The notes under the pieces: generated by a model
Seen by the model: the letters and a program-made list of their open reading frames with translations, nothing else
What the model was told of the DNA's origin: nothing
The model's database searches: none
Position numbers and translations under genes: made by a program
Source: Phytopseudomonas straminea
GTDB taxonomy: Bacteria; Pseudomonadota; Gammaproteobacteria; Pseudomonadales; Pseudomonadaceae
Reading direction: 5' to 3'
DNA: 64,000 nucleotides
Assembly: GCF_900112645.1 (NCBI RefSeq)
Contig: NZ_FOMO01000003.1
Location: 186,001-250,000, forward strand
Shown here: piece by piece, positions 26,180 to 40,742 of the stretch
Layout: every line of letters begins with the position of its first letter
Numbering within the stretch: position 1 is the first letter of the stretch

Positions 26180-26205
26180 AGCCCCGCACTTGGCGGGGCT
26201 TTTTA
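26180..26205 (+). terminator. Rho-independent terminator
   Basis: AGCCCCGC / GCGGGGCT stem, 5-nt loop, then TTTTA. It ends the DUF3509 paralogue 2 transcript. Confidence 0.88.
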
Positions 26206-26442
26206 TTGATAGCGAAAAAATAGCCATGATCTTGTACTAGAAGCTGTATTTAATTATTTGTGTATAAATTATTGATTGTACGTATAGGTATTGACCGTTT
26301 TCTTGAATGGATTAGTTGTCAGAAAAACATGCTGGTTAATTGTTCGCTCATTCAAATAAACCGCTCGTCCTTAATTGCGAACGTATTGGCGCCGCGCTCG
26401 TTCCCAATAATGAATCCGCAAATATGTTAGGAGCGAATGATC

Positions 26443-26952
26443 ATGGCGACCAAAACCGAAAATCTGTTGAGCTGGCTTCGTGATGCCCACGCGATGGAAC
26501 AGCAGGCCGAGCAGATGTTGAAGGCGCAGGCCGCGCGCCTTGAACATTATCCGAAACTCAAGACCCGTATCGAACAGCATATCGAGGAGACCCAGGGCCA
26601 GCGTGAACTGCTGGAAGGCTGCCTGGAGCGTCTCGGTGAGAAACCGTCCATGCTCAAGGACATCGCCGGCAAGCTGACCGCCTTCGGTCAGGCGGTCGGT
26701 GGCTCGGTCATGAGCGATGAAGTGATCAAGGGCGCCATGAGCGGCTACGTGTTCGAGAACTTGGAAATCGCCTCTTACACCGTACTGATCGCCGCCGCCA
26801 AGGCTGCTGGTGACCGCGAAACCCAGCGTGTCTGCGAGACCATCCTGCCCCAGGAGGAGGCGATGGCCGAGTGGATCAAGGCTCACCTGCCCGAGCTGAC
26901 CGATGCCTTCCTGACCCGCTCGCAAGCGCCGGATACCGAAGCCAAGCGCTAA
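26443..26952 (+). CDS. Ferritin-like DUF892 (YciE/YciF-type) protein
   Basis: 169 residues from the ATG at 26443, nine bases after AGGAG; an in-frame ATG at 26437 is too close to that box. The four-helix pattern LLSWLRDAHAMEQQAEQML, then HIEETQGQRELLEGCLERLG, ENLEIASYTVLIAAA and ETILPQEEAMAEWIK is diagnostic of DUF892, with Glu/His residues able to form a di-iron site. Family members such as YciE/YciF are stress-induced. An AT-rich 240-bp region upstream probably carries its promoter. Confidence 0.9.
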   Translation: MATKTENLLSWLRDAHAMEQQAEQMLKAQAARLEHYPKLKTRIEQHIEETQGQRELLEGCLERLGEKPSMLKDIAGKLTAFGQAVGGSVMSDEVIKGAMSGYVFENLEIASYTVLIAAAKAAGDRETQRVCETILPQEEAMAEWIKAHLPELTDAFLTRSQAPDTEAKR

Positions 26953-27029
26953 CGACCCTGCGGCGCCCTGCAGCATGTCTGCGAGGCGCCGGCGTCATTC
27001 TTTTCACCGCCGAACCGGTAGTTCTCCAC

Positions 27030-27578
27030 GTGTCCAGAATCATCACCTCACCTGAAGCCGAACCGGTTGGAGACGACTCCGAAGTCTCCGACTCGCTGAT
27101 GTTCGGTACGCCCAAGGAACGCCTGGATTTCTATCGCCGGGAGATCCAGTACGAAACCAACCTGATGGCCGACCGCACCAACGCCTACCTGGCGGCGCAG
27201 TCGTTTCTGGTCATCGCCTTCGCTTCGTCGATGGCCAACGCCAACCCTGATTGGGGCGACATGTTCACCCTGGTGGTGCCCACCATGCTGGCGCTGCTCG
27301 GCATCGTCAGTTCACTGAATGCCTGGCCGGGCATTCGCGCCTCGGCCGCGATCATCGGCCACTGGCATTTCAAGCAACAGCAGCTGTTGCACAGCGAGCC
27401 GAAGTTTGGCCACGCCTACGACGAGTCGCCGCTGTTCAGCGAGCATGAGTCCAGCAAGGAGCGCTATTTGAAGTCCCTGCGCTTCTCGTTGCGTTCGCCC
27501 TGGCTGTTCACCATTTTCTGGGCTGCTCTGGGCGCGTTTTCGGTATGGCTGCAGCTGTCGTCGTCGGCCAAGGTATGA
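27030..27578 (+). CDS. Hypothetical two-helix membrane protein, SLATT-like layout
   Basis: 182 residues from a GTG at 27030; an ATG at 27099 is an alternative start, and neither has a good ribosome binding site. The layout is a cytoplasmic helix (RLDFYRREIQYETNLMADRTN), two adjacent membrane helices (AYLAAQSFLVIAFASSM and FTLVVPTMLALLGIVSSLNAW), a ~70-residue loop, then a last hydrophobic segment (LFTIFWAALGAFSVWLQL). This resembles the SLATT/S-2TM small membrane effectors, but I cannot assign it to that family with certainty. No partner gene is visible. Confidence 0.6.
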   Translation: MSRIITSPEAEPVGDDSEVSDSLMFGTPKERLDFYRREIQYETNLMADRTNAYLAAQSFLVIAFASSMANANPDWGDMFTLVVPTMLALLGIVSSLNAWPGIRASAAIIGHWHFKQQQLLHSEPKFGHAYDESPLFSEHESSKERYLKSLRFSLRSPWLFTIFWAALGAFSVWLQLSSSAKV

Positions 27579-27697
27579 GGCCAGTGGCGCTGGAGATCTG
27601 AGGTTACCTTTTACAGGTCGCACTCTGCCTGATCGGGCGCGGTCATTAACCTCAGGCAGGCGCAGGGCACTGCCGGCGACGGATGAGGAAGCCGCAC

Positions 27698-28306
27698 ATG
27701 AAACGCACCTGGATAGCCAGCGCCGTGATCACCGGGTTGCTGCTCGCCGCGTTGCCGCTTTCCTATCAACTATGGCCGGCACGCACGCCGGTGGCGGCCG
27801 CCGTCGATGCCGGCCAGCGCATCGGCGGGCCATTCGAACTGCGTGACCCGAGTGGGCGCGCCGTTACGCACGAGAGTTTCGACGGACAATGGTTGCTGGT
27901 GTTCTTCGGCTTTACCCGTTGCGCGGATATCTGCCCGACCACCCTGATGCAGGTCGCCAAAGTGCTCGACGGTATGGGCGAGCAGGGCGATTGGTTGCAG
28001 CCGCTGTTTATCAGCCTCGACCCTGACCGCGATACACCCGAGGTGCTGGCTGCCTACACGACCTTTTTCGACGAGCGCATCCTCGGTCTGACCGGCACCT
28101 CGGAGCAGATCCAGCAGGTCGCCGATGCTTACGCTGTGTACTTTCGCAAGGTGCCAATGGGCGATACCTACATGCTCGACCACACCGGCGCGGTCTATCT
28201 GATGAACCCGCAGGGCGAGCTGGCCAGCCTGATTCCCCTGCGCACCGCGCCGACGGATGCGATACGGGAAATCTCCACCGCCCTGGCGCAATCGCGCGAT
28301 GGCTGA
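27698..28306 (+). CDS. SCO1/SenC-family copper chaperone
   Basis: 202 residues from the ATG at 27698, with GAGGAAG upstream. An N-terminal anchor (TWIASAVITGLLLAALPLSYQL) places the thioredoxin-like domain in the periplasm. The copper/redox site is FTRCADICP (CxxxC) with the distal His in YMLDHTG. SCO proteins deliver copper to the CuA site of cytochrome c oxidase or act in thiol redox. It overlaps the next gene, a CtaG-like oxidase assembly protein, by 8 bp, which supports a role in oxidase biogenesis. Confidence 0.93.
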   Translation: MKRTWIASAVITGLLLAALPLSYQLWPARTPVAAAVDAGQRIGGPFELRDPSGRAVTHESFDGQWLLVFFGFTRCADICPTTLMQVAKVLDGMGEQGDWLQPLFISLDPDRDTPEVLAAYTTFFDERILGLTGTSEQIQQVADAYAVYFRKVPMGDTYMLDHTGAVYLMNPQGELASLIPLRTAPTDAIREISTALAQSRDG

Positions 28307-28943
28307 TCAGCTCGCCGCGACAAGCAGGCCAACGCGCAACTGGCCGCTGCTGCTCGGTTTCGTGGTGCTCGCCGCCTGCTGGCTGGGGCCCTTGCCGGCG
28401 ATGAGCCGCACGGCGTTTTCCGCCCATATGCTGCTGCACCTGGGCGTGATTGCCCTGGCGGCGCCGCTGTTGGCCATCGGCCTGGCCCGCGCAGGCTTGA
28501 GGGTAGACAGGCTGCGCCACAGCGGCGCGACGATCTCATTAATCTTCGCTGCTGAAATGGCCATTGTGTGGGGCTGGCATGCGCCGCCGCTGCATGAAGC
28601 GGCGGCGCTCAACGTCTGGGCGTTCGTCGCTCAGCAGGCCAGCTTTCTTGCCGTGGGGCTTGGCGTCTGGCTGCTCGGTTTTGCCAGCGATTCGCGTCGG
28701 GGGCTGGCAGCGGCGATGTCCGGCTTCTTCCTGACCTTCGTGCACATGACCATGCTGGGCGTGGTGCTGATCATGGCGCCGAAGCTGATCTATCCCGCCG
28801 AGCTTTGCCTGGGCGCGTTCGGGTTCGAGCAACTGGATGACCAGCGCTTCGGCGGCATCCTGATGGCGGCGTGGAGCGCGGTGGCGTATCTGGGCGGGGC
28901 GGTGGTGCTGGGCGCGCGCCTGCTGGCGCCGGAGCGGGACTAG
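28299..28943 (+). CDS. CtaG-family cytochrome oxidase assembly membrane protein
   Basis: 214 residues from the ATG at 28299, which overlaps the SCO gene stop (ATGGCTGA). About six to seven hydrophobic helices; conserved histidines appear in SAHMLLHLGVIALAAPLLA and FLTFVHMTMLGVVLIMAPKLIYP, as in the caa3_CtaG family that helps insert copper into heme-copper oxidases. No oxidase subunit gene is in the window. Ends in a strong hairpin shared with the convergent chemoreceptor. Confidence 0.88.
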   Translation: MADQLAATSRPTRNWPLLLGFVVLAACWLGPLPAMSRTAFSAHMLLHLGVIALAAPLLAIGLARAGLRVDRLRHSGATISLIFAAEMAIVWGWHAPPLHEAAALNVWAFVAQQASFLAVGLGVWLLGFASDSRRGLAAAMSGFFLTFVHMTMLGVVLIMAPKLIYPAELCLGAFGFEQLDDQRFGGILMAAWSAVAYLGGAVVLGARLLAPERD

Positions 28944-28950
28944 CAAGGCC

Positions 28951-28987
28951 GCCGCCGGCATTGCGCCGGCGGCAACTGTTTTTACAG
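28951..28987. terminator. Bidirectional terminator between ctaG-like and chemoreceptor genes
   Basis: GCCGCCGGC / GCCGGCGGC, a perfect 9-bp stem with a 5-nt loop, followed by AACTGTTTTT on the plus strand. The T-run overlaps the 3' end of the convergent chemoreceptor gene. Confidence 0.8.
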
Positions 28988-30628
28988 CTTGAAGTTACCG
29001 ACCAGCTCGTCAAGCTGGCGCGACAACTGTTGCAGGTTGCTGCTGGCGTCGTTGAGCTGATCGGCGATCTGCGTGGTTTCCTGGGTGAACTGGTTGATCT
29101 GTTCGACGTTGCGGTTGATCTCCTCGACCACTGCGGACTGCTCCTCGGTGGCGGTGGCGACCTGGATGTTCTGGTCGCTGATCTGGGTGATATGACCGTT
29201 GATCTGGGCCAGCGCCTGGGACGCCTTGCCGGCGGATTCGACCACCCGCTCGCTCTGCTGACGGCCCTTGGCCATGGCCTCGACCGCCGAGCGCGATTCG
29301 GCCTGCAGGCGGTCGATGACTTTCTGGATTTCCTCGGTGGAGGCGCCGGAGCGGCTGGCCAGGGTACGTACCTCGTCGGCCACCACGGCAAAGCCACGGC
29401 CCTGCTCGCCGGCACGAGCCGCCTCGATGGCCGCGTTGAGGGCCAGCAGGTTGGTCTGCTCGGAAATGCTGCGGATGGTGCCCAGAGTCGCGCTGATCGC
29501 CTCGATCTGCCCGGCCAGTTCGCCGACCACCCTGGCGGTCTGCTCCAGCTCGCCGTTCAGCGAGTCGACCTGCCGGTTGGCCTGGTCCACCACTTCGCGT
29601 CCGGTGTTGGCATAGTCGGTGGCTTCGCGGGCCACCTGAGCGGCGTTCTCGGCATTTCCAGCAATTTCATTGACCGTCGAGCCGAGCTCGTGGATGGCGG
29701 TGGCCACCTGTACGGTGCGGTCGCTCTGGGCCACGCAGTTGCTCTGGGTCAGTCGTGCACGCTCGGCCACATCTCGGGCCATGGCCGCCAGCTCGCGGGA
29801 GTTACCGGCCAGCTGCTGCATGATGCCGTGCACCTTTGCCAGGAAGCGGTTGAAGCTCTGGGCGATGTCGCTGAGCTCGTCGCTGCCGTTCAGCTGGATG
29901 GGTGCGTTGAGCGCCAGGTTGTCGGCGGCATGGCCCAGGCTGTTCTGCAGGGTGGATACGCGTCGGCGCAGGTTGCTGACGATCAGCCAGGAGGCGACGA
30001 ACGACACCAGTAGGCCCAGAGCGATGATCACCAGTTGCCGCGTGCGGCCTTCTTCATAGTTGTCGGTGCTGCTCTGATTCTGCTGTTCGGCCTGCTGCAG
30101 CAGGGTGTCGAGCAGCTCGTTGGCACCGCCGCGCATCACGCCGTAGCTCTTGGCGTACTGGTCGCGGTAGATCTGCTGGGCGCGGGCCATATCGCCTGCG
30201 TCCAGCGCCTGCAGCATGGGCGTCAGCTCATTGCTGACCATGGTCTCGAACTGGTCGAGCAGGCGCTGTGCCTGGGCACGGCGCTCCGGATTGACCTGGG
30301 CCTCGACGGCGTGGCGCATGGCCTCGCGCATGCCGGGAATGTCTTCGTTGAGCGCTTCTTGTACCCGGGTCTTCACCCCACGCTCGTCGCGCAGGGCGGT
30401 TTCCTGCAGCAGCATCATGTCGATGCCCACGCGCATGCGCGGGATACGCGAGGCAGCTTCGGCCATCGCGCGCATGGGTGCGGAAGTGTTGAGGTAGAGC
30501 GCGCTGGCCTCCTTCTGCATGTTGGACATGCTGTTGAGGCTGGTCACCGCGACCAGTACCAGGGCGATGCAGGGGATAGCCACTGCGATGATCAGACGGG
30601 TCTTGAGTGTCAGCGTGTCGAGGCGCAT
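28982..30628 (-). CDS. Methyl-accepting chemotaxis protein, four-helix-bundle sensor
   Basis: 548 residues. Membrane helix 1 near 12-30, a ~155-residue all-helical periplasmic domain (4HB_MCP/TarH-like, [20 protein letters not shown]), helix 2 near 195-215, then HAMP and the signalling domain with tip [20 protein letters not shown] near 395-415. It would cluster at the pole with CheA/CheW. Ligand is unknown. The C-terminus ends [11 protein letters not shown], the common end of Pseudomonas receptors lacking a CheR-binding pentapeptide. Three other chemoreceptors are in this window but none is adjacent except 31327-33285, 700 bp away and divergent. Confidence 0.93.
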   Translation of the reverse strand: MRLDTLTLKTRLIIAVAIPCIALVLVAVTSLNSMSNMQKEASALYLNTSAPMRAMAEAASRIPRMRVGIDMMLLQETALRDERGVKTRVQEALNEDIPGMREAMRHAVEAQVNPERRAQAQRLLDQFETMVSNELTPMLQALDAGDMARAQQIYRDQYAKSYGVMRGGANELLDTLLQQAEQQNQSSTDNYEEGRTRQLVIIALGLLVSFVASWLIVSNLRRRVSTLQNSLGHAADNLALNAPIQLNGSDELSDIAQSFNRFLAKVHGIMQQLAGNSRELAAMARDVAERARLTQSNCVAQSDRTVQVATAIHELGSTVNEIAGNAENAAQVAREATDYANTGREVVDQANRQVDSLNGELEQTARVVGELAGQIEAISATLGTIRSISEQTNLLALNAAIEAARAGEQGRGFAVVADEVRTLASRSGASTEEIQKVIDRLQAESRSAVEAMAKGRQQSERVVESAGKASQALAQINGHITQISDQNIQVATATEEQSAVVEEINRNVEQINQFTQETTQIADQLNDASSNLQQLSRQLDELVGNFKL

Positions 30629-31326
30629 GGGTTTAGTTCCATGTCATTGGAGTGGCGCCAGTATAGAGTCACTTCACAATCGAGGTGTGAACATTTCTGA
30701 CCAGCTGGGTAGTTGTACGAAGATACCTGAAAGGCCGATATAGAGCGGTCTGTAGTGGTTTGCCGGTCACTCTAACGTGCTTCGGGCTGGTCATTCCGTG
30801 GCCCGCGTTGAGCTCCTTTCACTAACAGCTCTCTTACCCAGATGAATAAGAGTTGCCGAGCAGGTGCCAATCACTGTCGATGTGCTCCTAGTGCGTTCGT
30901 TCGTCGGCGAAGTGTCGGAGGAGTTGGCTACTGCTGCGCAAGGGCCGGTGATCTGGCAACTGGCCCTGCTTGGCAGAGCAAAGTGCCAATCGGAAAGGTT
31001 CTTGCCTGGCTTTTACAGCTTTTAAGTACCTCGCCAACCGGTGAGCGAAATCTGCTCATCAAGGGGGCGCCGGAGCTTAAAACGCACGATGTGTCGGCTT
31101 TATGGCGCCAGCTTTTATGTCCTCAAACGCCTTTGTGCTGGCCTCAGGCGTCATGCGCTGCCCCGCGTGCTGGTCATTGAAAATTACAAAATTTACAGTT
31201 TCGTGTCTGCCTGCCGATAGTGCTGTTTATGCAGCAGAAAAGCCGTTGCCGAATCGTATCGGTTCTTTGTGCACACCATGGCGCCCAACGCGCCTGTGCT
31301 CTATCGAATAATCAGGGAGTCACCCT
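30629..31326. other. 698-bp divergent region between two chemoreceptor genes
   Basis: No convincing gene; short open frames here lack ribosome binding sites and recognisable domains. It holds the FliA-type promoter at 31194-31220 for the right-hand receptor. The composition is a little richer in AT than the genes. A small RNA cannot be excluded but no terminator-like hairpin was seen. Confidence 0.5.
31194..31220 (+). promoter_or_regulatory. FliA (sigma-28) promoter for the HBM chemoreceptor
   Basis: TACAGTTT, 11 bp, GCCGATAG: 14 of 16 positions match the flagellar sigma-28 consensus TAAAGTTT-N11-GCCGATAA, about 107 bp before the receptor start codon. Confidence 0.75.
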
Positions 31327-33285
31327 ATGCCTGTCACAAACCTGCTGCTCAACATGAGCGTTAGAAAGAAGCTGCTCAGCGGTTTCGGCCTGGTTCTGAT
31401 CATCACTCTGGCCATTGTCTGGGTTGGCCAGTCCGCCTTGCACACCACCTTGCAGCGTATCGACATCCTGCTGGGCGTCAGCAGCATCGACGGCAAGCTC
31501 AGCCAGGCTCGTCAGCAGGAAAAGAACTTCCTGCTTCGTGATGACGACCAATACATGCAACAGGCCATTGCACTGACCGATGAAACCGAGCAACAGGCCA
31601 AGGTCAGCGAAGGCAAGATGCTTTATCCCGAAACGAAGGCGATGATGCGCACCGTGCAGGATGACCTGCAGGGCTACCGCGAAAAGTTGCTAAGCCTCAA
31701 GCAAGCCACCGATGCCAACAAGAACGCGCAGGCCGCGATGGAGACGGCGGCGCGTGCAGCGCTCGAGCGCTTTGCGGATCTCGAAGAGCGCCTGCGTAAG
31801 GCCGCCGTGGAGCAGATTCGCCTGACGGGTGACCAGACCAGCATCGACGTGTTGAGTCAGGCCAACCAGGCTAACTCCATGGCGATGGAGTTGCTTGAGG
31901 CGCGTCGACGGGAGAAGGATTTTCTCCTGCGTGAAGATGAAAAATATGCCACTGCATTGCAGGAGCATTTCGCTTCGCTCGCCCAGAAGGGCAGAACCCT
32001 GAACCGTGAGTTGAGCAATCCTGCTGATCAGGCGGATGTGGAGGCCGGGTTGGCTCAATTGCAGCAGTACAACGAGCAGTTCGGAAATATGCGCAAGGCG
32101 ATCGAGGGTTACAACGCTACCGAAAAGGACATGACCGAGCGCGCCCGTCAGGTTGCCGCATCGTCCGATAAGTCGCTTGAAATGCAATTGACGCTGCTCA
32201 ACGGTGATGCCAGCCGCGCCAAGACCATGCTCTTCGGTGCCGCTGCCATCGCCTTTGTGTTGGGCGTGCTGTGCGCGCTGGTGATTACCCGCATGATCGT
32301 CGGCCCGCTGCAGCGTGTGGTCGGCGTGGCCAAGCAGGTGGCCAACGGCGATTTGTCCGCCGACATCGTGCCGGATCGCCACGACGAGCTGGGCCAGCTG
32401 ATGCAGGCGATGCAGGACATGACTCTGAGCCTACGCGATCTGCTGGGCCGCCTGGGCAATGGCGTGGCGCAACTGGCCACGGCGGCCGAAGAGCTGTCTG
32501 CGGTGACCGAGCAGACCAGTGCCGGTGTGTCCCAGCAGCGCATGGAAACCGAACAAGTGGCCACCGCCATGAACGAGATGACCGCCACCGTGCTGGATGT
32601 GGCGCGCAACGCCGAATCGGCCGCCGAGTACGCCCGTAACGCCGACGAGCAGACCCAGGAAGGTCAGCACACCGTGCAGCAGGCGGTGGCGCGTATCGAG
32701 AAGCTGGCCGTGTCCATCGAGGATTCGGCCCATGCCATCGAGTCGCTCAAGCACGACAGCGGCAATATTGGCACCGTGCTCGACGTGATCAAGGGCATCG
32801 CCGAGCAGACCAACCTGCTGGCGCTCAACGCGGCCATCGAGGCGGCGCGGGCGGGGGAGTCGGGCCGCGGTTTTGCCGTGGTTGCCGATGAAGTCCGCGC
32901 TCTGGCGCGGCGCACCCATGAGTCCACCGAGCAGATCGAGGGTTTGATCGGCAACCTGCAGAACGGCGCGGAAAAGGCCGTAGCGATGATGGGCCAAAGC
33001 TGCGCCCAGGCGGAAACCACGGTGCATGCTGCCAAGCAGGCCAATAGCGCATTGAGCGCGATCAACGCCGCGGTCTCGGAAATTCAGCAGATGAACCAGC
33101 AGATCGCCACTGCCGCCGAGCAGCAGAGCTCGGTCGCCGAGGAGATCAACCGCAGCGTGTCGAGCATCCGCGACGTGGCCGAGCAGTCGTCGGCCGCCAC
33201 CGAGGAAACCTCGGCGGCCAGCGTCGATCTGGCGCGCCTCGGGGCGGATCTGCAGGCTCAGGTAAACCGTTTCAAGCTGGCCTGA
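31327..33285 (+). CDS. Methyl-accepting chemotaxis protein with HBM sensor domain
   Basis: 652 residues. Membrane helices near 16-36 and 302-325 enclose a ~265-residue helical periplasmic domain with an internal repeat: [15 protein letters not shown] (62-76) and [15 protein letters not shown] (193-207). This double signature defines the HBM (helical bimodular) domain of receptors such as McpS of P. putida, which sense organic acids. HAMP and the signalling domain follow, with [20 protein letters not shown] near 495-515. GGGAGTCACCCT precedes the ATG, and a FliA promoter lies upstream, so expression is tied to flagellar genes. The exact ligand cannot be read from sequence. Confidence 0.93.
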   Translation: MPVTNLLLNMSVRKKLLSGFGLVLIITLAIVWVGQSALHTTLQRIDILLGVSSIDGKLSQARQQEKNFLLRDDDQYMQQAIALTDETEQQAKVSEGKMLYPETKAMMRTVQDDLQGYREKLLSLKQATDANKNAQAAMETAARAALERFADLEERLRKAAVEQIRLTGDQTSIDVLSQANQANSMAMELLEARRREKDFLLREDEKYATALQEHFASLAQKGRTLNRELSNPADQADVEAGLAQLQQYNEQFGNMRKAIEGYNATEKDMTERARQVAASSDKSLEMQLTLLNGDASRAKTMLFGAAAIAFVLGVLCALVITRMIVGPLQRVVGVAKQVANGDLSADIVPDRHDELGQLMQAMQDMTLSLRDLLGRLGNGVAQLATAAEELSAVTEQTSAGVSQQRMETEQVATAMNEMTATVLDVARNAESAAEYARNADEQTQEGQHTVQQAVARIEKLAVSIEDSAHAIESLKHDSGNIGTVLDVIKGIAEQTNLLALNAAIEAARAGESGRGFAVVADEVRALARRTHESTEQIEGLIGNLQNGAEKAVAMMGQSCAQAETTVHAAKQANSALSAINAAVSEIQQMNQQIATAAEQQSSVAEEINRSVSSIRDVAEQSSAATEETSAASVDLARLGADLQAQVNRFKLA

Positions 33286-33394
33286 GTCGCTGCCCTGCGC
33301 AGCAGAAGCGGGTTCTCGGTTGCCGGTGAACTCACCAACCAGCCCAAAATATAAATCGCGGCGGCCGTGGTAAAACGCCGCGATACAGGCTTCA

Positions 33395-35899
<2,505 letters not shown>

Positions 35900-35917
35900 T
35901 CGCGCGGTGAAAGGCTG

Positions 35918-36304
35918 TCAGGCAGGCTTGCCGTGGCTGCTGGCGAAGTACAGTTCTAGCAGCTTGCGCGCCGATTTCTTGATCGCCTTGTCCAAGTCGA
36001 CGGCTGAGAACCAGCGGCAATCGGCAATTTCGTTCTGCGGTTGCGCGGCCAGGTACTCGGGCACCGTCGCGCGAAAGACGTGATGGGGGCGGCTGTCGAA
36101 TTCGTGCAGAGCCAGAAACTCCAGCGCTGTGCTATCCAGCCCGGTTTCCTCGCAGAGTTCACGCAGCGCTGCTTCGGCTGGCCGCTCGTGAGCTTCGATC
36201 TTGCCACCGGGCAGTGTCCATTTGGCATCGGCCTTGCGCACCAGCAGCACTTTGTCCCGCTGCTGGCAGATCACGGTAGCGCGAGGTTTGGTGGTCTTGA
36301 TCAT
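35918..36304 (-). CDS. Nudix hydrolase
   Basis: 128 residues from the ATG at 36304, with GGAAG five bases upstream; the frame is open further but unsupported. The Nudix box is complete, from GGKIEAHE through AALRELCEETGLD, preceded by KVLLVRKADAKWTLPGG. This class hydrolyses nucleoside diphosphates linked to another group, such as oxidised nucleotides. The substrate is not predictable. It converges with the hybrid kinase, 18 bp apart. The C-terminus KKSARKLLELYFASS is basic and helical. Confidence 0.92.
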   Translation of the reverse strand: MIKTTKPRATVICQQRDKVLLVRKADAKWTLPGGKIEAHERPAEAALRELCEETGLDSTALEFLALHEFDSRPHHVFRATVPEYLAAQPQNEIADCRWFSAVDLDKAIKKSARKLLELYFASSHGKPA

Positions 36305-36509
36305 GGGACTTCCAACTGTCATTTGCAGTGTGCATAGGTGGCTGAAATGGCAGAAAGTTCGGACTGTTTCCGGCGTTGCACTTCTACGAGTGCATGGCCG
36401 ATAAGCGCATTCTAGGCGTATTTCAGTTTTATTACAGAATGATGACGAGCCACCCGTGGCGTGGGTCACGCTTGCCGTGCCGAAATCGGATCTCCTAAGC
36501 GCCGGGCGC

Positions 36510-36914
36510 TTATTGCCAGCGAAGGTTGTGGCCCAGCGCGAAACGACCGGCACCGCCGATAAGCAGCGTGACGAAGATGATCGTCAGCAGCCAGGCGAAC
36601 TGCCCGTCGGCCAGGCTCCACTCGGGGTGTACCAGCGTCAGCGACACCGCCAGTACAGCGAGAATCGGCAAACAGGCCAGGCGGGTAAAGAGACCCAACG
36701 CGATCAGCAGCGGGCACGCTACTTCCGCGAATAGCGCCAGGCCCAGGGTGATGCCCTGACCCAAACCGAGCGGGTCTTCGATTCGGCCCAGCTCCGCCTG
36801 CAGATCAAGCAGCTTCGGTAGGCCGTGAACGGCCAGCAACAACAGGCTGGCGCTGATGCGCAGAAACAGTAGAGCCCAGTCGTGGCTGCGCCGTTGAGGA
36901 TCATCGTGATTCAT
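36510..36914 (-). CDS. DoxX-family membrane protein
   Basis: 134 residues, four hydrophobic helices: ALLFLRISASLLLLAVHGLPKLLD, ITLGLALFAEVACPLLIALGLFTRLACLP, LPILAVLAVSLTL and FAWLLTIIFVTLLIGGAGRFALG. The HGxPKL and the final GxGRFALG are DoxX signatures. Members associate with membrane redox enzymes or thiosulfate metabolism; here there is no partner gene. GAAGGGAGACGG precedes the ATG. Inner membrane. Confidence 0.9.
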   Translation of the reverse strand: MNHDDPQRRSHDWALLFLRISASLLLLAVHGLPKLLDLQAELGRIEDPLGLGQGITLGLALFAEVACPLLIALGLFTRLACLPILAVLAVSLTLVHPEWSLADGQFAWLLTIIFVTLLIGGAGRFALGHNLRWQ

Positions 36915-37236
36915 GGTCCGTCTCCCTTCGTTATAGAGAGACGACTATGCGGCTCAGTCTGCCTTCTGGTCTTGGATGCCTGTGCGCGATCGGCGTCGAA
37001 TTATTGAGCAAATGATTTATTGCCTTATGGGGGATGGACTCAGAAGTGGCAGTTTCCAGAATATCGAGGCAGGAAATTGTTCTGTATGGAGCAGCTAGAA
37101 AGCCGGTGGGGATGGCGGACGCTATGTTTCAACGTTGATTAAATAGCGTGTAGGGGAAGTTGCTGTGGCAACTCTTTATAAGCGTTTAAAAGAAACGCGA
37201 AACCCGCAGCGGCAGGTTTCGCAGTATTTGTGCTTC
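36915..37236. other. Intergenic region between doxX-like and KGG genes
   Basis: 322 bp, moderately AT-rich, no gene seen. It carries the promoter of the DoxX-like gene on its left side and the terminator of the KGG gene (37197-37222) on its right side. Confidence 0.5.
37197..37222 (-). terminator. Terminator of the KGG gene
   Basis: On the minus strand, GCGAAACC / GGTTTCGC form a stem (one extra C in the loop) followed by GTTTCTTTTA. It starts about 15 bases after the KGG stop codon. Confidence 0.8.
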
Positions 37237-37416
37237 TCAGGAAGAACTGCGCTTTCCACCACCGCCATGGCTGTTCTGACCACCTTTGCGACCTGCTTCC
37301 GCTGCCTTCTGGCGATCATTGGCAAAATTTCCGCCGCTTTGTTTGCCACCTTTGCGGCCCGCTTCGGCTGCTTTGTCGCGGTCGTTGGCGAAGTTACCTG
37401 GGTTGCTATGTGCCAT
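37237..37416 (-). CDS. KGG-repeat general stress protein (59 aa)
   Basis: A 59-residue protein found by reading the minus strand. It has two tandem copies of the KGG unit, GNFANDRDKAAEAGRKGGKQ (7-26) and GNFANDRQKAAEAGRKGGQN (29-48), with a short Gly/Ser-rich tail. This is the conidiation-specific protein 10 / YciG-type general stress family. GGAG lies eight bases before the ATG at 37416. A good terminator follows. YciG is encoded with YciE/YciF in enterics, and a YciE/F-like ferritin gene is also in this window (26443), though not adjacent. Likely induced in stationary phase; function is unsettled. Confidence 0.93.
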   Translation of the reverse strand: MAHSNPGNFANDRDKAAEAGRKGGKQSGGNFANDRQKAAEAGRKGGQNSHGGGGKRSSS

Positions 37417-37781
37417 CTTGTTATCTCCACAATCTCAATTGTCGAAATGAGGACATCCTCATCGATTACGAAGCGGGTTTTATTGTATTCGTTCGAGTTA
37501 TATAAAGGCGGAGAGACGAGTGGTGGTTATTTGTAAATTATGTCGTTGTACAAGGATGTAATTTGTAGAGGCTGGGGTTCGTGCAAAATACCTGAGTAAG
37601 TAAGCGCGCCAGTGCAAGTTGCATGAGGGCGCTTGAGCGCTCAAGCTGATTTGTTTGAAGAAACTACCTGGCATTGCTGATGCAACTCTCTTGGTAATTG
37701 CTATGTGGCAATCACTCAAATCGATGCAACACGCTTCGCTTGTAGAAGGTATCAGCGAGGTGTTTTGCAATGGAGAGACGC
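37417..37781. other. Divergent promoter region between KGG and DUF1652 genes
   Basis: 365 bp, AT-rich, no gene. It has a palindrome at 37447-37462 (ATGAGGA-CA-TCCTCAT) in the KGG leader, and GTGCAAAAT (37581-37589) plus TGCAAGTTGCAT (37613-37624), the same words found upstream of the DUF3509 paralogues. Confidence 0.5.
37582..37624 (+). promoter_or_regulatory. TGCA-type motif pair upstream of the DUF1652 gene
   Basis: TGCAAAAT at 37582 and TGCAAGTTGCAT at 37613-37624; the 12-mer is identical to 25658-25669. Spacing between the two words differs (31 versus 17 bp). Confidence 0.4.
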
Positions 37782-38051
37782 ATGATGATGTCCATTCTCG
37801 AACAGCGGCAGATTGTCGAAGCCGCTTTTTTGCCCCTGGCCTGCCGTTGCACTATCGGCACTAATGACTTGGTGACACTCGAGCTGCGCGATCCGGGTGA
37901 TGATCGCCTGTTACTGAGCGTGGCCGATGCCCAGCGCGCAGAATTGGCCAGCTCGCGGAGCATTTCCCAATTGGTGCTGCGTGTGCGTCAGCAACTTGTG
38001 CTTCTGGAGCCCGGCATGGCGGCGCCAAAGCGCCAAAGCAGCATCGCCTGA
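37782..38051 (+). CDS. DUF1652 family protein
   Basis: 89 residues. The sequence RQIVEAAFLPLACRCTIG, then LVTLELRDPGDDRLLLSV and SSRSISQLVLRVRQQL, is the standard DUF1652 pattern of short Pseudomonas proteins. The start is one of three tandem ATG codons at 37782-37790 placed just after GGAGAG; an upstream in-frame ATG at 37770 overlaps that box and is less likely. Function unknown. Confidence 0.82.
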   Translation: MMMSILEQRQIVEAAFLPLACRCTIGTNDLVTLELRDPGDDRLLLSVADAQRAELASSRSISQLVLRVRQQLVLLEPGMAAPKRQSSIA

Positions 38052-38201
38052 TGGCAAAAAGAGCGGTCGGATGAGCGGCGAATCCATGGCCGCGTGCTGG
38101 GCTGAGCGACAAGCTACGCGGTGATGGCAGAAGCGCTTGGCGGCCGTGCGGTAAGGCTGCCATTCAAGTGTGGGCTTGAAAGCGCCTGAATGCTTGCCGG
38201 T

Positions 38202-40742
<2,541 letters not shown>

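Noticed and set aside
30715..30741. GCCGATAT on the plus strand as a FliA -10 element
   Set aside because: The -35 position (GTACGAAG) does not match and no gene follows in a suitable place.
30842..31180. Cys-rich 112-residue frame in the chemoreceptor intergenic region
   Set aside because: No ribosome binding site and no recognisable pattern. The composition differs from coding genes.
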